From contig CAMKPE010000001.1 in the NCBI GenBank assembly GCA_946414595.1, positions 62,001 through 126,000 on the forward strand: a DNA stretch of 64,000 bases. The letters are read 5' to 3'. Of the stretch, positions 36,976-44,385 are shown one piece after another; the first letter of the stretch is position 1; each line of letters opens with the position of its first letter. Under the pieces are notes generated by a model that worked only from the letters and a program-made list of their open reading frames with translations, did not search any database and was not told the origin of the DNA. A program made the position numbers and the translations under genes. The stretch is from an uncultured Clostridium sp. Its GTDB lineage: Bacteria; Bacillota_I; Bacilli_A; RF39; UBA660.

Positions 36976-36983
36976 ACAAAAAT

Positions 36984-37016
36984 AACCTCTTACATATAAT
37001 TATGTAGGAGGTTTTT
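36984..37016 (+). terminator. Terminator hairpin containing the next gene's RBS
   Basis: AACCTCTTACATA (36984-36996), loop TAAT, TATGTAGGAGGTT (37001-37013), then TTT. The 3' arm contains AGGAGG (37006-37011) and the T run is the spacer to ATG 37017. One T-G wobble in a 13-bp stem. The octamer CATATAAT at 36993-37000 could be a -10. Confidence 0.75.
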
Positions 37017-37256
37017 ATGTTTAAAGATTCACTATTTAGAAAAATAGAAGAAAAGACTAACGTTGATAAAAACACAATAATATCTCTTGCTAATAAATTA
37101 CAAAATGGAAACATGAAAGATGAAAAAACACTTAGTGATTTAATTGATGACTTAGAAGAATTAACTAAAACTAAAGTATCAGAAGAAAAGAAACAAAAGA
37201 TTATTAACACTATAATAAATGATAAAGTCCCTGATAATCTTGATAACATGGTATAG
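37017..37256 (+). CDS. Probable stage VI sporulation protein F (SpoVIF)-like protein
   Basis: 79 residues. The order KIEEKTNVDKNTIISLANKL, then MKDEKTLSDLIDDLEELTKTKVSEEKKQKIINTII, matches the SpoVIF family (short helical protein of the mother cell involved in coat assembly). I recognise the pattern from memory and could not align it. Its ribosome-binding site is inside the terminator hairpin of the previous gene, so it is probably silent in read-through transcripts and made only when a transcript starts in or after the hairpin. Close to spoIVA, which supports a spore role. Confidence 0.6.
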   Translation: MFKDSLFRKIEEKTNVDKNTIISLANKLQNGNMKDEKTLSDLIDDLEELTKTKVSEEKKQKIINTIINDKVPDNLDNMV

Positions 37257-37258
37257 AA

Positions 37259-37287
37259 TTGACAATTCTTATATAATATATTACAAT
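37259..37287 (+). promoter_or_regulatory. Strong sigmaA promoter
   Basis: TTGACA (37259-37264), 17-base spacer, TACAAT (37282-37287), about 20 bases before the start of the next gene. Confidence 0.8.
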
Positions 37288-37307
37288 TCAAAATAGGAGA
37301 TGGTAAT

Positions 37308-37781
37308 ATGAAAAGTAAGAACAATATTACTGGAATAATTATAGTATTTATATTGTTTGGATTCTTATCAGTAGGAGTATCACTTACTAAAATAGATAAG
37401 AAGAAAATGAGTACTTCTATTAATTCGTTTTGGAGTGTAGAACTATCTTCTATTGAAGCTAAAGGAACAAATGATAAAGCATATGACCAAGGATCATCTG
37501 TAAGTGATGAACAAATAATAATAAGACCATACTTAGAAGGAAAGAATTCTAAAGTAGAATATCTTGTTAATGTAAAGAATAAAGGAACTATTGATGCTTT
37601 ATTAGAAAATATTAAAATAATGAATTATAAAGATGAAGTTAATATAGAATTTGAAAATATATCTATTGGTGATACACTTGAAAGAAATAGTTCTAAGATA
37701 TTTAAAATAATAGTAACTAATAAAACAGATGATATAGAATCAAATTACATAATGATAGAATTAGACTATGCTAAGAAATAG
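37308..37781 (+). CDS. Exported hypothetical protein
   Basis: 157 residues with an N-terminal hydrophobic segment (8-26) and a beta-rich extracellular domain (SFWSVELSSIEAKGTNDKAY then KVEYLVNVKNKGTIDALLENI...IFKIIVTNKT). The domain has the look of a CalY/TasA-like or other Ig-like fold, but I cannot name it. GGAGATGGT precedes the ATG. Own promoter and terminator. Confidence 0.7.
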   Translation: MKSKNNITGIIIVFILFGFLSVGVSLTKIDKKKMSTSINSFWSVELSSIEAKGTNDKAYDQGSSVSDEQIIIRPYLEGKNSKVEYLVNVKNKGTIDALLENIKIMNYKDEVNIEFENISIGDTLERNSSKIFKIIVTNKTDDIESNYIMIELDYAKK

Positions 37782-37792
37782 CATAGTTTTTT
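37766..37792 (+). terminator. Intrinsic terminator
   Basis: CTATGCTA, loop AGAAA, TAGCATAG, then six T; the stop codon is in the stem. Confidence 0.88.
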
Positions 37793-37841
37793 AATGTAAT
37801 TTTCTTTTACGTAAACAAATGCCATATTTACACTATTTTTA

Positions 37842-37870
37842 TTGATATTTACACACCCCTTTACTATAAT
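37842..37870 (+). promoter_or_regulatory. SigmaA-type promoter
   Basis: TTGATA (37842-37847), 17-base spacer, TATAAT (37865-37870). Confidence 0.7.
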
Positions 37871-37900
37871 TTAATTATAAAATAGAAAAGGAGCGTATTT

Positions 37901-38545
37901 ATGGAAAATAAAGAAATTGTAAAAAAGAACAATACCCCTGTAATGGTAATAGCTTTTGCATTAGTATTAATATTAGCAGGTATAGGACTAATTGTAACTG
38001 GTAACAATAAGAGTTTATTAGGAGATAAAAAGAAAGAAACAGATAAACCTAGTAGTGAGTCTGAACCAAAATCAAATACTCCAGTAGAATTAAATGATGA
38101 CAAAGCATATGACTTATTGGAGCAAGAAAGAAAAGATAAATATGCTGAAGAAGCGTGGAAGTTAGGAAGAGTAATTCTTTTAGCACGTGGAGATAATAAT
38201 ACATTCTTAATATTATTCGATAAAGAATATGATACTAATACTGAAACACTTCAAACAATAATAAAATATGAAAACGGTGCATGGGTTATTGATTTAAATG
38301 GATGGCCTGAAGGATCAAGACCACTAGATGATTATAACTTCAAATATTATAATGAAACTCCTGTTGAAGAACCAACAGAAGAGCCACCAGTTGAGGAACC
38401 AAAAGATGAACCTATTGAAGAACCAACTGTAGAAGAACCAAAAGAGCCAACAGAAGAACCAAAAGCTGATGAGCCAATTACTCCAGATGAACAACCAGTA
38501 GGTAGTTCTGATGGTGGAGAACAAACTGAAAATCCAACTGAGTAA
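37901..38545 (+). CDS. Membrane-anchored protein with Pro/Glu-rich tail
   Basis: 214 residues: one transmembrane segment (13-33), a domain shared with 35760-36203 (TLQTIIKYENGAWVIDLNGW), then a tail of about 65 residues built on Glu-Glu-Pro repeats (PTEEPPVEEPKDEPIEEPTV) that would be extended outside the cell. AAAGGAGCG precedes the ATG. Function unknown. Confidence 0.75.
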   Translation: MENKEIVKKNNTPVMVIAFALVLILAGIGLIVTGNNKSLLGDKKKETDKPSSESEPKSNTPVELNDDKAYDLLEQERKDKYAEEAWKLGRVILLARGDNNTFLILFDKEYDTNTETLQTIIKYENGAWVIDLNGWPEGSRPLDDYNFKYYNETPVEEPTEEPPVEEPKDEPIEEPTVEEPKEPTEEPKADEPITPDEQPVGSSDGGEQTENPTE

Positions 38546-38559
38546 TCAGTTGTTTTTTT
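38535..38559 (+). terminator. Intrinsic terminator
   Basis: CAACTGA, loop GTAA, TCAGTTG, then seven T; stop codon in the hairpin. Confidence 0.85.
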
Positions 38560-38561
38560 AT

Positions 38562-38589
38562 GTATAAAAAAAATAATACCTCATATAAT
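38562..38589 (+). promoter_or_regulatory. SigmaE-type promoter for spoIVA
   Basis: GTATAAA (38562-38568), 13-base spacer, CATATAAT (38582-38589), close to the mother-cell sigmaE consensus (ATA core, CATACAMT). It lies just 28 bases before the start. No competing sigmaA -35 is seen. Confidence 0.55.
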
Positions 38590-38616
38590 TTATTGAATAG
38601 AAAGAAAGAGGTATAT

Positions 38617-40092
38617 ATGGATAAACAAGAAATAATTAAAAATATAGCATTAAGAACTGGTGGAGATGTTTATTTAGGTGTAGTAGGGGCAGTAAGAACA
38701 GGGAAAAGTACTTTTATAAAGAAAGTAATAGAAACTCTAGTAGTACCTAATATAAAAGATGAATATGAAAGAAAAAGAGCATTAGATGAAATACCACAAA
38801 GTGCTAGTGGTAAAACAATAATGACTATTGAACCAAAATTTGTTCCTAATACAGCAGCTAAAATTAATATTGATGACTTCTCATGCAATATAAGATTAAT
38901 TGACTGTGTAGGTTATCTTATAAATAATGTAAAAGGTGCTGAAGATGAAAACGGACCTAGAATGGTTAAATGTCCATGGTATGATGACGCTATTCCATTT
39001 ATAGAAGCAGCAGAACTAGGTACAGAAAAAGTAATAAAAGAACATTCTACAATAGGAATAGTAATTGCAACAGATGGTTCTATTGGAGAATTTGAAAGAA
39101 ATGATTATAAAGAAGCTGAAGAGCGAGTAGTAAGCGAATTGAAAAGTATTGGTAAACCATTCATTGTCGTATTAAATACAACTCATCCAATGTTTCCAGA
39201 AACAGAACGACTTGCAGATTCTTTAAAAGAAGAATATGGTGTTCCTGTACTTCCTATTAATATAGATACAATGAATGAAAAAGATATTTATAATATCTTA
39301 AAAGAAGCTTTATATGAATTTCCTATTCTAGAAGTAAGATATAACATGCCTGAATGGATTACTATCTTAAGTTCTAATAATCCTGTTAAGAAAAGCTTTA
39401 TTGATTCAATTAAAGAAAGTATTTGTGAAGTAGATAAGTTAAAAGATATAGAAAACATTACAAACAAGTTTCAAAATAATGATAATATTTCCAAGGCTTA
39501 TATCTCATCAGTTGATCCTTCAACAGGTATTGTAACAATTAACTTAGAAGCTAAAGATGAGTTATATAATGAAACGTTAAAAGGTATTATAAATACTGAT
39601 ATTAAAAATAAAGCGGAACTATTACAATTATTCCAAGACTACGATGAAGCTAAAAGAGAATATGATCAAATTAAATATGCTTTAAAGATGGTTAAACAAA
39701 CTGGTTATGGTGTTGCAAGCCCAACTTTAAAAGATATGAAACTAGATACACCTGAGATTATTAAACAAGGGAATAGATATGGAGTAAAACTAAAAGCAGT
39801 TGCTCCATCTATCCACATGATAAGAGTAGACGTTAATTCAACTTTTGAGCCAATTATTGGAAGTGAACTACAAAGTAAAGAATTAATTAACTACCTAATG
39901 AAAGATTACGAAACTAATCCACAAAACATATGGAAGAGTGAAATTTTTGGAAGAAGTCTAGATGTAATTGTTCAAGAAGGAATACAATCAAAGATATCTT
40001 TAATGCCTGAAAACATTAGATATAAACTATCCCAAACTTTAACTAAAATAGTTAACAAAGGATCAAATAATCTAATTGCTATAGTAATATAG
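38617..40092 (+). CDS. spoIVA: Stage IV sporulation protein A
   Basis: 491 residues, almost the same as B. subtilis SpoIVA (492). It is an ATPase that polymerises on the forespore surface to form the basement layer of the spore coat. The Walker A GAVRTGKST has Lys at residue 30 as in B. subtilis; DCVGY, YEDENGPRM-like AEDENGPRMV, STIGIVIATDGSIGEFERNDYKEAEERV, a central DALKMVKQTGYG-type ALKMVKQTGYGVASPTL, and the C-terminal FGRSLDVIVQEGIQSKISLMPEN match the family end to end. ATG 38617 follows AAAGAGGTAT; upstream in-frame codons are not used. hbs follows after one further gene, as in Bacillus order. Confidence 0.97.
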   Translation: MDKQEIIKNIALRTGGDVYLGVVGAVRTGKSTFIKKVIETLVVPNIKDEYERKRALDEIPQSASGKTIMTIEPKFVPNTAAKINIDDFSCNIRLIDCVGYLINNVKGAEDENGPRMVKCPWYDDAIPFIEAAELGTEKVIKEHSTIGIVIATDGSIGEFERNDYKEAEERVVSELKSIGKPFIVVLNTTHPMFPETERLADSLKEEYGVPVLPINIDTMNEKDIYNILKEALYEFPILEVRYNMPEWITILSSNNPVKKSFIDSIKESICEVDKLKDIENITNKFQNNDNISKAYISSVDPSTGIVTINLEAKDELYNETLKGIINTDIKNKAELLQLFQDYDEAKREYDQIKYALKMVKQTGYGVASPTLKDMKLDTPEIIKQGNRYGVKLKAVAPSIHMIRVDVNSTFEPIIGSELQSKELINYLMKDYETNPQNIWKSEIFGRSLDVIVQEGIQSKISLMPENIRYKLSQTLTKIVNKGSNNLIAIVI

Positions 40093-40101
40093 CAATTTTT
40101 T
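40074..40101 (+). terminator. Intrinsic terminator after spoIVA
   Basis: AATTGCTATA, loop GTAA, TATAGCAATT, then T; overlaps the last codons and the stop. Confidence 0.88.
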
Positions 40102-40134
40102 GTTATATAATTATATTATGATAGGAGGATATAT

Positions 40135-40812
40135 ATGGAAGAAGAAAAGAAAAGTGGGAACAAAACTATATCAATAATAATACTTGTAGTAGGAATGATT
40201 ATTGCGTTTGTATGTGGTTTCTTATTAAGTGGAGTATTATCTTCTAGTGATAATAAAACTAATAATACTAATGAAAATGCAAACACTAATACTAATGCGA
40301 ATACAAATACAAATACAGTAGTTAATACTACTCCTGAACCTTTGGTAGATAATGAACCTGTTCCAGAAGGATATGATGCAATTTCATTTTATGGTAAAGC
40401 AACAGTAAGGGGATATGTTACAGTTGAAGAAGTAGAACATGATGATGTTCACGGACCTGTGGGACCAGATTACAATCCTGAAAAATATGAAATGGTTGTA
40501 TTCCACATAGAAGAATCAGATAATAATAAATTCTTAAAATGTCTAGAAACATATGGTTCACATGGAAATACATTCGCAAAAGAAAAAGCATTTTCTATAG
40601 GATGTGTTGAAGATGGAAAGTTATGGCATTACAATGATTCTGATGAATTTGGAATGAAAAAATATTCGTTAAATGAAACAGATACTAGTAAGATTATGAA
40701 TTCTAAAAAAGATTCTCTAATAACACTTGAAATAGAAAGATATAAGTTTACTAGTGGTGGTGGAGCACCTAAATGTTACTCACATATTTCAACTATTGCA
40801 ATAAAAGAGTAA
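40135..40812 (+). CDS. Membrane-anchored protein with Asn/Thr linker
   Basis: 225 residues: one transmembrane segment (about 11-33), an Asn/Thr-rich linker (NTNENANTNTNANTNTNT), then an extracellular domain of about 150 residues with GYDAISFYGKATVRGYVTVEEVEHDDVHGP and three Cys. No family recognised. ATAGGAGGATAT precedes the ATG. The linker resembles the longer NT tract in the dockerin protein near the end of the window. Confidence 0.75.
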   Translation: MEEEKKSGNKTISIIILVVGMIIAFVCGFLLSGVLSSSDNKTNNTNENANTNTNANTNTNTVVNTTPEPLVDNEPVPEGYDAISFYGKATVRGYVTVEEVEHDDVHGPVGPDYNPEKYEMVVFHIEESDNNKFLKCLETYGSHGNTFAKEKAFSIGCVEDGKLWHYNDSDEFGMKKYSLNETDTSKIMNSKKDSLITLEIERYKFTSGGGAPKCYSHISTIAIKE

Positions 40813-40943
40813 AAAAGGCCTAAAAAAAGGTTAAAAATGGTGTAAATTCGTTGAAAAATAAACAAAATATATTGCTTTTGGTATGAATATATGATAATTT
40901 GTATATGTAAGCATACTGTGCTTAAAAAATGGAGGTAATAAAA

Positions 40944-41216
40944 ATGAAAAAAGCAGAATTAGTTGAAGCAATTGCTGAAAAAACTGGTTTAACTAAAGCT
41001 GATGCAAATCGTGCTTTAGAAGCTACTTTTGAAGTAATTACAAAGGCATTAAAGAAAGGTGAAAGAGTTCCAGTAGCTGGATTTGGAACTTTCAACGTAA
41101 CTAAGAGAAAAGCTAGAGAAGGACGTAACCCTCAAACAGGAGCAACTGTTAAGATTCCTGCAAGAAAGGCTGTTACATTTAAAGCTGGAACTGCATTAAA
41201 AGACGCAGTAAACTAA
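40944..41216 (+). CDS. hbs: DNA-binding protein HU
   Basis: 90 residues, typical. MKKAELVEAIAEKTGLTKADANRAL, then GFGTFNVTKRKAREGRNPQTG and IPARKAVTFKAGTALK are conserved. It compacts and bends DNA. The start at 40944 follows GGAGGTAAT. Own terminator. The order spoIVA...hbs is conserved with Bacillus. Confidence 0.97.
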   Translation: MKKAELVEAIAEKTGLTKADANRALEATFEVITKALKKGERVPVAGFGTFNVTKRKAREGRNPQTGATVKIPARKAVTFKAGTALKDAVN

Positions 41217-41227
41217 TACAGTTAAAG

Positions 41228-41249
41228 AAAGAGCAATAGCTCTTTTTTT
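41228..41249 (+). terminator. Intrinsic terminator after hbs
   Basis: AAAGAGC, loop AATA, GCTCTTT, then more T. Confidence 0.88.
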
Positions 41250-41294
41250 GATGCTTTTATTTACTTTCTTTGATATAATGAAAATGGTGATTAC

Positions 41295-42389
41295 ATGTTA
41301 AAACAAGCATTAAAAATATTAAATACTATTGAAGATAACGGGTATAAAGCATATATAGTAGGAGGATTTGTAAGAGATTATGTATTAGGTATTAATTCAC
41401 TTGATGTAGATATTGCAACTAATGCAACACCACAACAGATAATGGGATTATTTCCTAATTCAGTCCTTCCAAAAGAAGAATATGGATCAATTACTATATA
41501 TATAAAGAATGATAGATTTGAAATAACTACTTTTAGACGTGAAATAAAATATATTAATAATAGAAAACCAATTGAAATAGAATATATAGATGACTTAATT
41601 GAAGACTTACAACGAAGAGACTTTAGAATGAATACTCTATGTATGGATAAATTTGGAAGAATACTTGATTACTTTGATGGAAAAAAAGATATTGAAAATA
41701 AAGTTATCAACACAGTAGGTAATAGTGATGATAAATTTTCACAAGACTCATTAAGAATTCTAAGAGCAATAAGATTTGCTACAATTCTAAATTTTGGTTT
41801 AAGTAATGAAGTAAAAAGTGCTATAATAAAAAACAAAAGTTTATTAAGGAATTTATCTTATTCACGTAAGAAACAAGAATTAGATAAAATCTTCTCAAGC
41901 GTTAACTGTAAATATGGAGTAGATCTATTGTTAGAATTAGGACTAGATCAAGACTTGGAAATATATAATCTAGATAAAATAAATATTACTAGTGACATAA
42001 TTGGTACATGGGCTTCTTTAGAGTTCAGCGATAAATATACACAAGAATTCTCAAGTAGTGAAAAATCAATTATAAAAGATATTAAAGAAGTATTAAAGAC
42101 TGGAATCACTAGTGATACATTATATAGATATGGATTATATACTAATCAGATAGTAGCAGCTATGCTTGGATATGATAAATCTAAAATAGTAGGTATCTAT
42201 GAAGCACTTCCTATTAAATCTAAAAAAGAAATAGATATATTAGGTAGTGATATAGAAAAAATCTTAAATAGAAAGCCTGGTATTTATATAAGAGAAATAT
42301 ATAACAGATTAGAAGAAGAAATATTAAATCATAGATTAGATAATGAAAAATCTAAGATAGAGGAGTTTATTATCAAGAACTATAGCTAG
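41295..42389 (+). CDS. cca: CCA-adding tRNA nucleotidyltransferase
   Basis: 364 residues. N-terminal nucleotidyltransferase head: YIVGGFVRDYVLGINSLDVDIATNAT with the DxD metal site, and LQRRDFRMNTL. Neck and helical body follow (DSLRILRAIRFA). It adds or repairs 3'-CCA of tRNA. GGTGATTAC precedes the ATG. dnaD starts 10 bases after its stop. Confidence 0.93.
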   Translation: MLKQALKILNTIEDNGYKAYIVGGFVRDYVLGINSLDVDIATNATPQQIMGLFPNSVLPKEEYGSITIYIKNDRFEITTFRREIKYINNRKPIEIEYIDDLIEDLQRRDFRMNTLCMDKFGRILDYFDGKKDIENKVINTVGNSDDKFSQDSLRILRAIRFATILNFGLSNEVKSAIIKNKSLLRNLSYSRKKQELDKIFSSVNCKYGVDLLLELGLDQDLEIYNLDKINITSDIIGTWASLEFSDKYTQEFSSSEKSIIKDIKEVLKTGITSDTLYRYGLYTNQIVAAMLGYDKSKIVGIYEALPIKSKKEIDILGSDIEKILNRKPGIYIREIYNRLEEEILNHRLDNEKSKIEEFIIKNYS

Positions 42390-42399
42390 GAGGTGTATT

Positions 42400-43071
42400 A
42401 TGAAATATGGAAAATTAATGAATATAGTTAAATCAGGTAATATTGTAATACCTATATATATTTATAAAGAATTTTCTAAATTAGATATAGACCTAGAAAC
42501 ATTTATATTCTTAATGTATATACATGGAAAAGGTAATAATATACCACTTGATGTTAATAGATTAAGTGAAGAGTTTTTAACTGATGTTAAATCTATAATG
42601 AACTATATATCTATTCTTCAAAAGAAGAAGTTAATAGAGATTAAAGTAGTTAAAAATGAAAAGAATGTTATGGAAGAATTTATCTCTCTTGATATGTTCT
42701 ATGAAAAACTTTCTTTATTAGAAGTAGGAGAGTTAACTAAGAAAGAAGAAGATGAATCAGATGTATTCCAAACACTTGAAAAAGAGTTAAATAAACAATT
42801 ATCTCCTATAGAAATAGAAATAGTTAAAGCGTGGAAAGAGAATAACTATAGCGATGAAATAATAAAAGAAGCTATAAAAGAAGCAGTAATTAATGGAGTA
42901 GCTAATTTAAGATATATTGATAAGATATTATATGAATGGGCTAAAAAAGGTATAAAGACAAAAGAAGATGTAGAAAAGAATAGAAAAGAGTTTAGAGATA
43001 AGGAAAAAGAAAAGCCAAAGAAAGTAGATGTATTTGACTACGATTGGATGGACGATGATGAAGAATCATAA
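42400..43071 (+). CDS. dnaD: DNA replication initiation protein DnaD
   Basis: 223 residues. Winged-helix N-terminal domain (about 1-100) with IPLDVNRLSEEFLTDVKSIMNYI, then the DDBH2-type C-terminal domain near 125-200 (FQTLEKELNKQLSPIEIEIV to NLRYIDKILYEWAKKGI). DnaD loads the replicative helicase with DnaB and DnaI. AGGAGGTGTATT precedes the ATG. dnaD-nth adjacency is conserved in Bacillus. Confidence 0.93.
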   Translation: MKYGKLMNIVKSGNIVIPIYIYKEFSKLDIDLETFIFLMYIHGKGNNIPLDVNRLSEEFLTDVKSIMNYISILQKKKLIEIKVVKNEKNVMEEFISLDMFYEKLSLLEVGELTKKEEDESDVFQTLEKELNKQLSPIEIEIVKAWKENNYSDEIIKEAIKEAVINGVANLRYIDKILYEWAKKGIKTKEDVEKNRKEFRDKEKEKPKKVDVFDYDWMDDDEES

Positions 43072-43687
43072 TGAAATAGAAGAATATTTAGATTCTTTAT
43101 ATCCTAATCCTAAATGTGAATTAAATTATAATAAAGATTATGAACTTTTAATAGCAACTGTTCTATCAGCGCAAACTACTGATAAAAGAGTTAATCAAGT
43201 AACTGAAATATTATTTAATAAATATAAAGATTTAGAAGCTTTATCTAAAGCAGATATAAAAGATATTAAAGAGATTATTAAACCTATAGGAATGGTTAAT
43301 AAGAAAAGTGAATTTGTAATAGAAATAGCTAAGTATTTATTAGATAATTGTAATGGTATTGTACCTAATGATAGAGAAGAGTTATGTAATATTCCTGGAG
43401 TAGGTAGAAAGACTACTAATGTTGTATTAAGTAATTTATATGATTATCCAGCGATAGCTGTTGATACTCATGTTTCAAGAGTTAGTAAAAGACTTAATCT
43501 TGCTAAAGATAATGATGATGTATTAACAATAGAAAAGAAGTTAATGAAGACTTTTGATAAAAAGAAATGGTCTAAACTCCATCATCAAATGGTTTTATTT
43601 GGAAGATACCATTGTAAGTCAGTTAAACCTGAATGTAATAATTGTAATTTAAAGAATATTTGTAAGTATTATAAAAAGACATTTTAA
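43055..43687 (+). CDS. nth: Endonuclease III
   Basis: 210 residues. Bifunctional DNA glycosylase/AP lyase for oxidised pyrimidines. Helix-hairpin-helix IPGVGRKTTNVVLSNL near residues 113-128, catalytic Lys in TT(T)DKRVNQVT region, Asp in AVDTHVSRVSKRL, and a C-terminal 4Fe-4S cluster C-x6-C-x2-C-x5-C (CKSVKPECNNCNLKNICKYY). The start (43055 or 43058) lies inside the end of dnaD, a 17-base overlap, so translation is coupled. Confidence 0.94.
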   Translation: MMKNHNEIEEYLDSLYPNPKCELNYNKDYELLIATVLSAQTTDKRVNQVTEILFNKYKDLEALSKADIKDIKEIIKPIGMVNKKSEFVIEIAKYLLDNCNGIVPNDREELCNIPGVGRKTTNVVLSNLYDYPAIAVDTHVSRVSKRLNLAKDNDDVLTIEKKLMKTFDKKKWSKLHHQMVLFGRYHCKSVKPECNNCNLKNICKYYKKTF

Positions 43688-43699
43688 ATGTCTTTTTTT
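43675..43699 (+). terminator. Intrinsic terminator after nth
   Basis: AAAGACAT, loop TTTAA, ATGTCTTT, then T; stop codon in the loop. Confidence 0.85.
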
Positions 43700-43712
43700 C
43701 ATATATTAAAGT

Positions 43713-44375
43713 ATGAATAATGTTCTATTAAGTTTTATTGTTACTTCTATTGCAGGACTTTCTACTCTTGTTGGTTTCTTGTTTATTTTTATTAAATCTA
43801 AGAATACTAATAGACTAATTTCTAATTGTTTATTATTTTCTTCTACTGTTATGCTTATCATCTCTTTATTCGACTTAATACCGTCTTCTTATGCATATTT
43901 AATAAAAGTATATCTATTTATACCAACCATGATAATTATCGCTATATCGGCCTTATTTGGGGCATTATTGATGCATGCGATTAATAGGTCTTTTGAATGT
44001 GATAATAATCTATATAAAATAGGCTTTATTTCGATGATTGCACTAGTAATACATAATATACCAGAAGGAATAATAACATTTATAACAACAAATAATAACA
44101 CAAGAATTGGGCTGGTTTTAACTCTTTCAATAGCTCTACATAATATCCCTGAAGGTATTGCTATATCTATACCAATTTATTACAGTACTAAAAGTAAAAG
44201 AAAAGCATTCTTATATACTTTAATATCTTCTGTATCAGAACCACTAGGAGCTTTAATAGCATTCTTTCTAATAAGTTATATCAACAATATATATTTCTTT
44301 TCTATAATACTTTCTATTACTGCAGGTATTATGATCTATCTAGCAATTTATGAACAAAAAAAAAGAAGCATTTAG
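43713..44375 (+). CDS. ZIP-family metal transporter
   Basis: 220 residues, about eight transmembrane segments. The two ZIP signature stretches are clear: IHNIPEGIITFIT near 110-122 and ALHNIPEGIAISIPIYY near 138-154, with the metal-binding His/Asn/Glu. It moves zinc or a similar divalent ion inward. No ribosome-binding site is visible before ATG 43713, only AT-rich sequence after the nth terminator, so initiation may be weak or leaderless. Confidence 0.88.
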   Translation: MNNVLLSFIVTSIAGLSTLVGFLFIFIKSKNTNRLISNCLLFSSTVMLIISLFDLIPSSYAYLIKVYLFIPTMIIIAISALFGALLMHAINRSFECDNNLYKIGFISMIALVIHNIPEGIITFITTNNNTRIGLVLTLSIALHNIPEGIAISIPIYYSTKSKRKAFLYTLISSVSEPLGALIAFFLISYINNIYFFSIILSITAGIMIYLAIYEQKKRSI

Positions 44376-44385
44376 CTTCTTTTTA
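44358..44385. terminator. Bidirectional intrinsic terminator
   Basis: AAAAGAAGC, loop ATTTA, GCTTCTTTT between convergent genes; the TAG stop of the ZIP gene is in the hairpin. Confidence 0.88.

Noticed and set aside
36965-37000. Full sigmaE or sigmaK promoter for the spoVIF-like gene
   Set aside because: CATATAAT is present but no acceptable -35 at 13-15 bases, and the CATA-N3-TA pattern of sigmaK fails.
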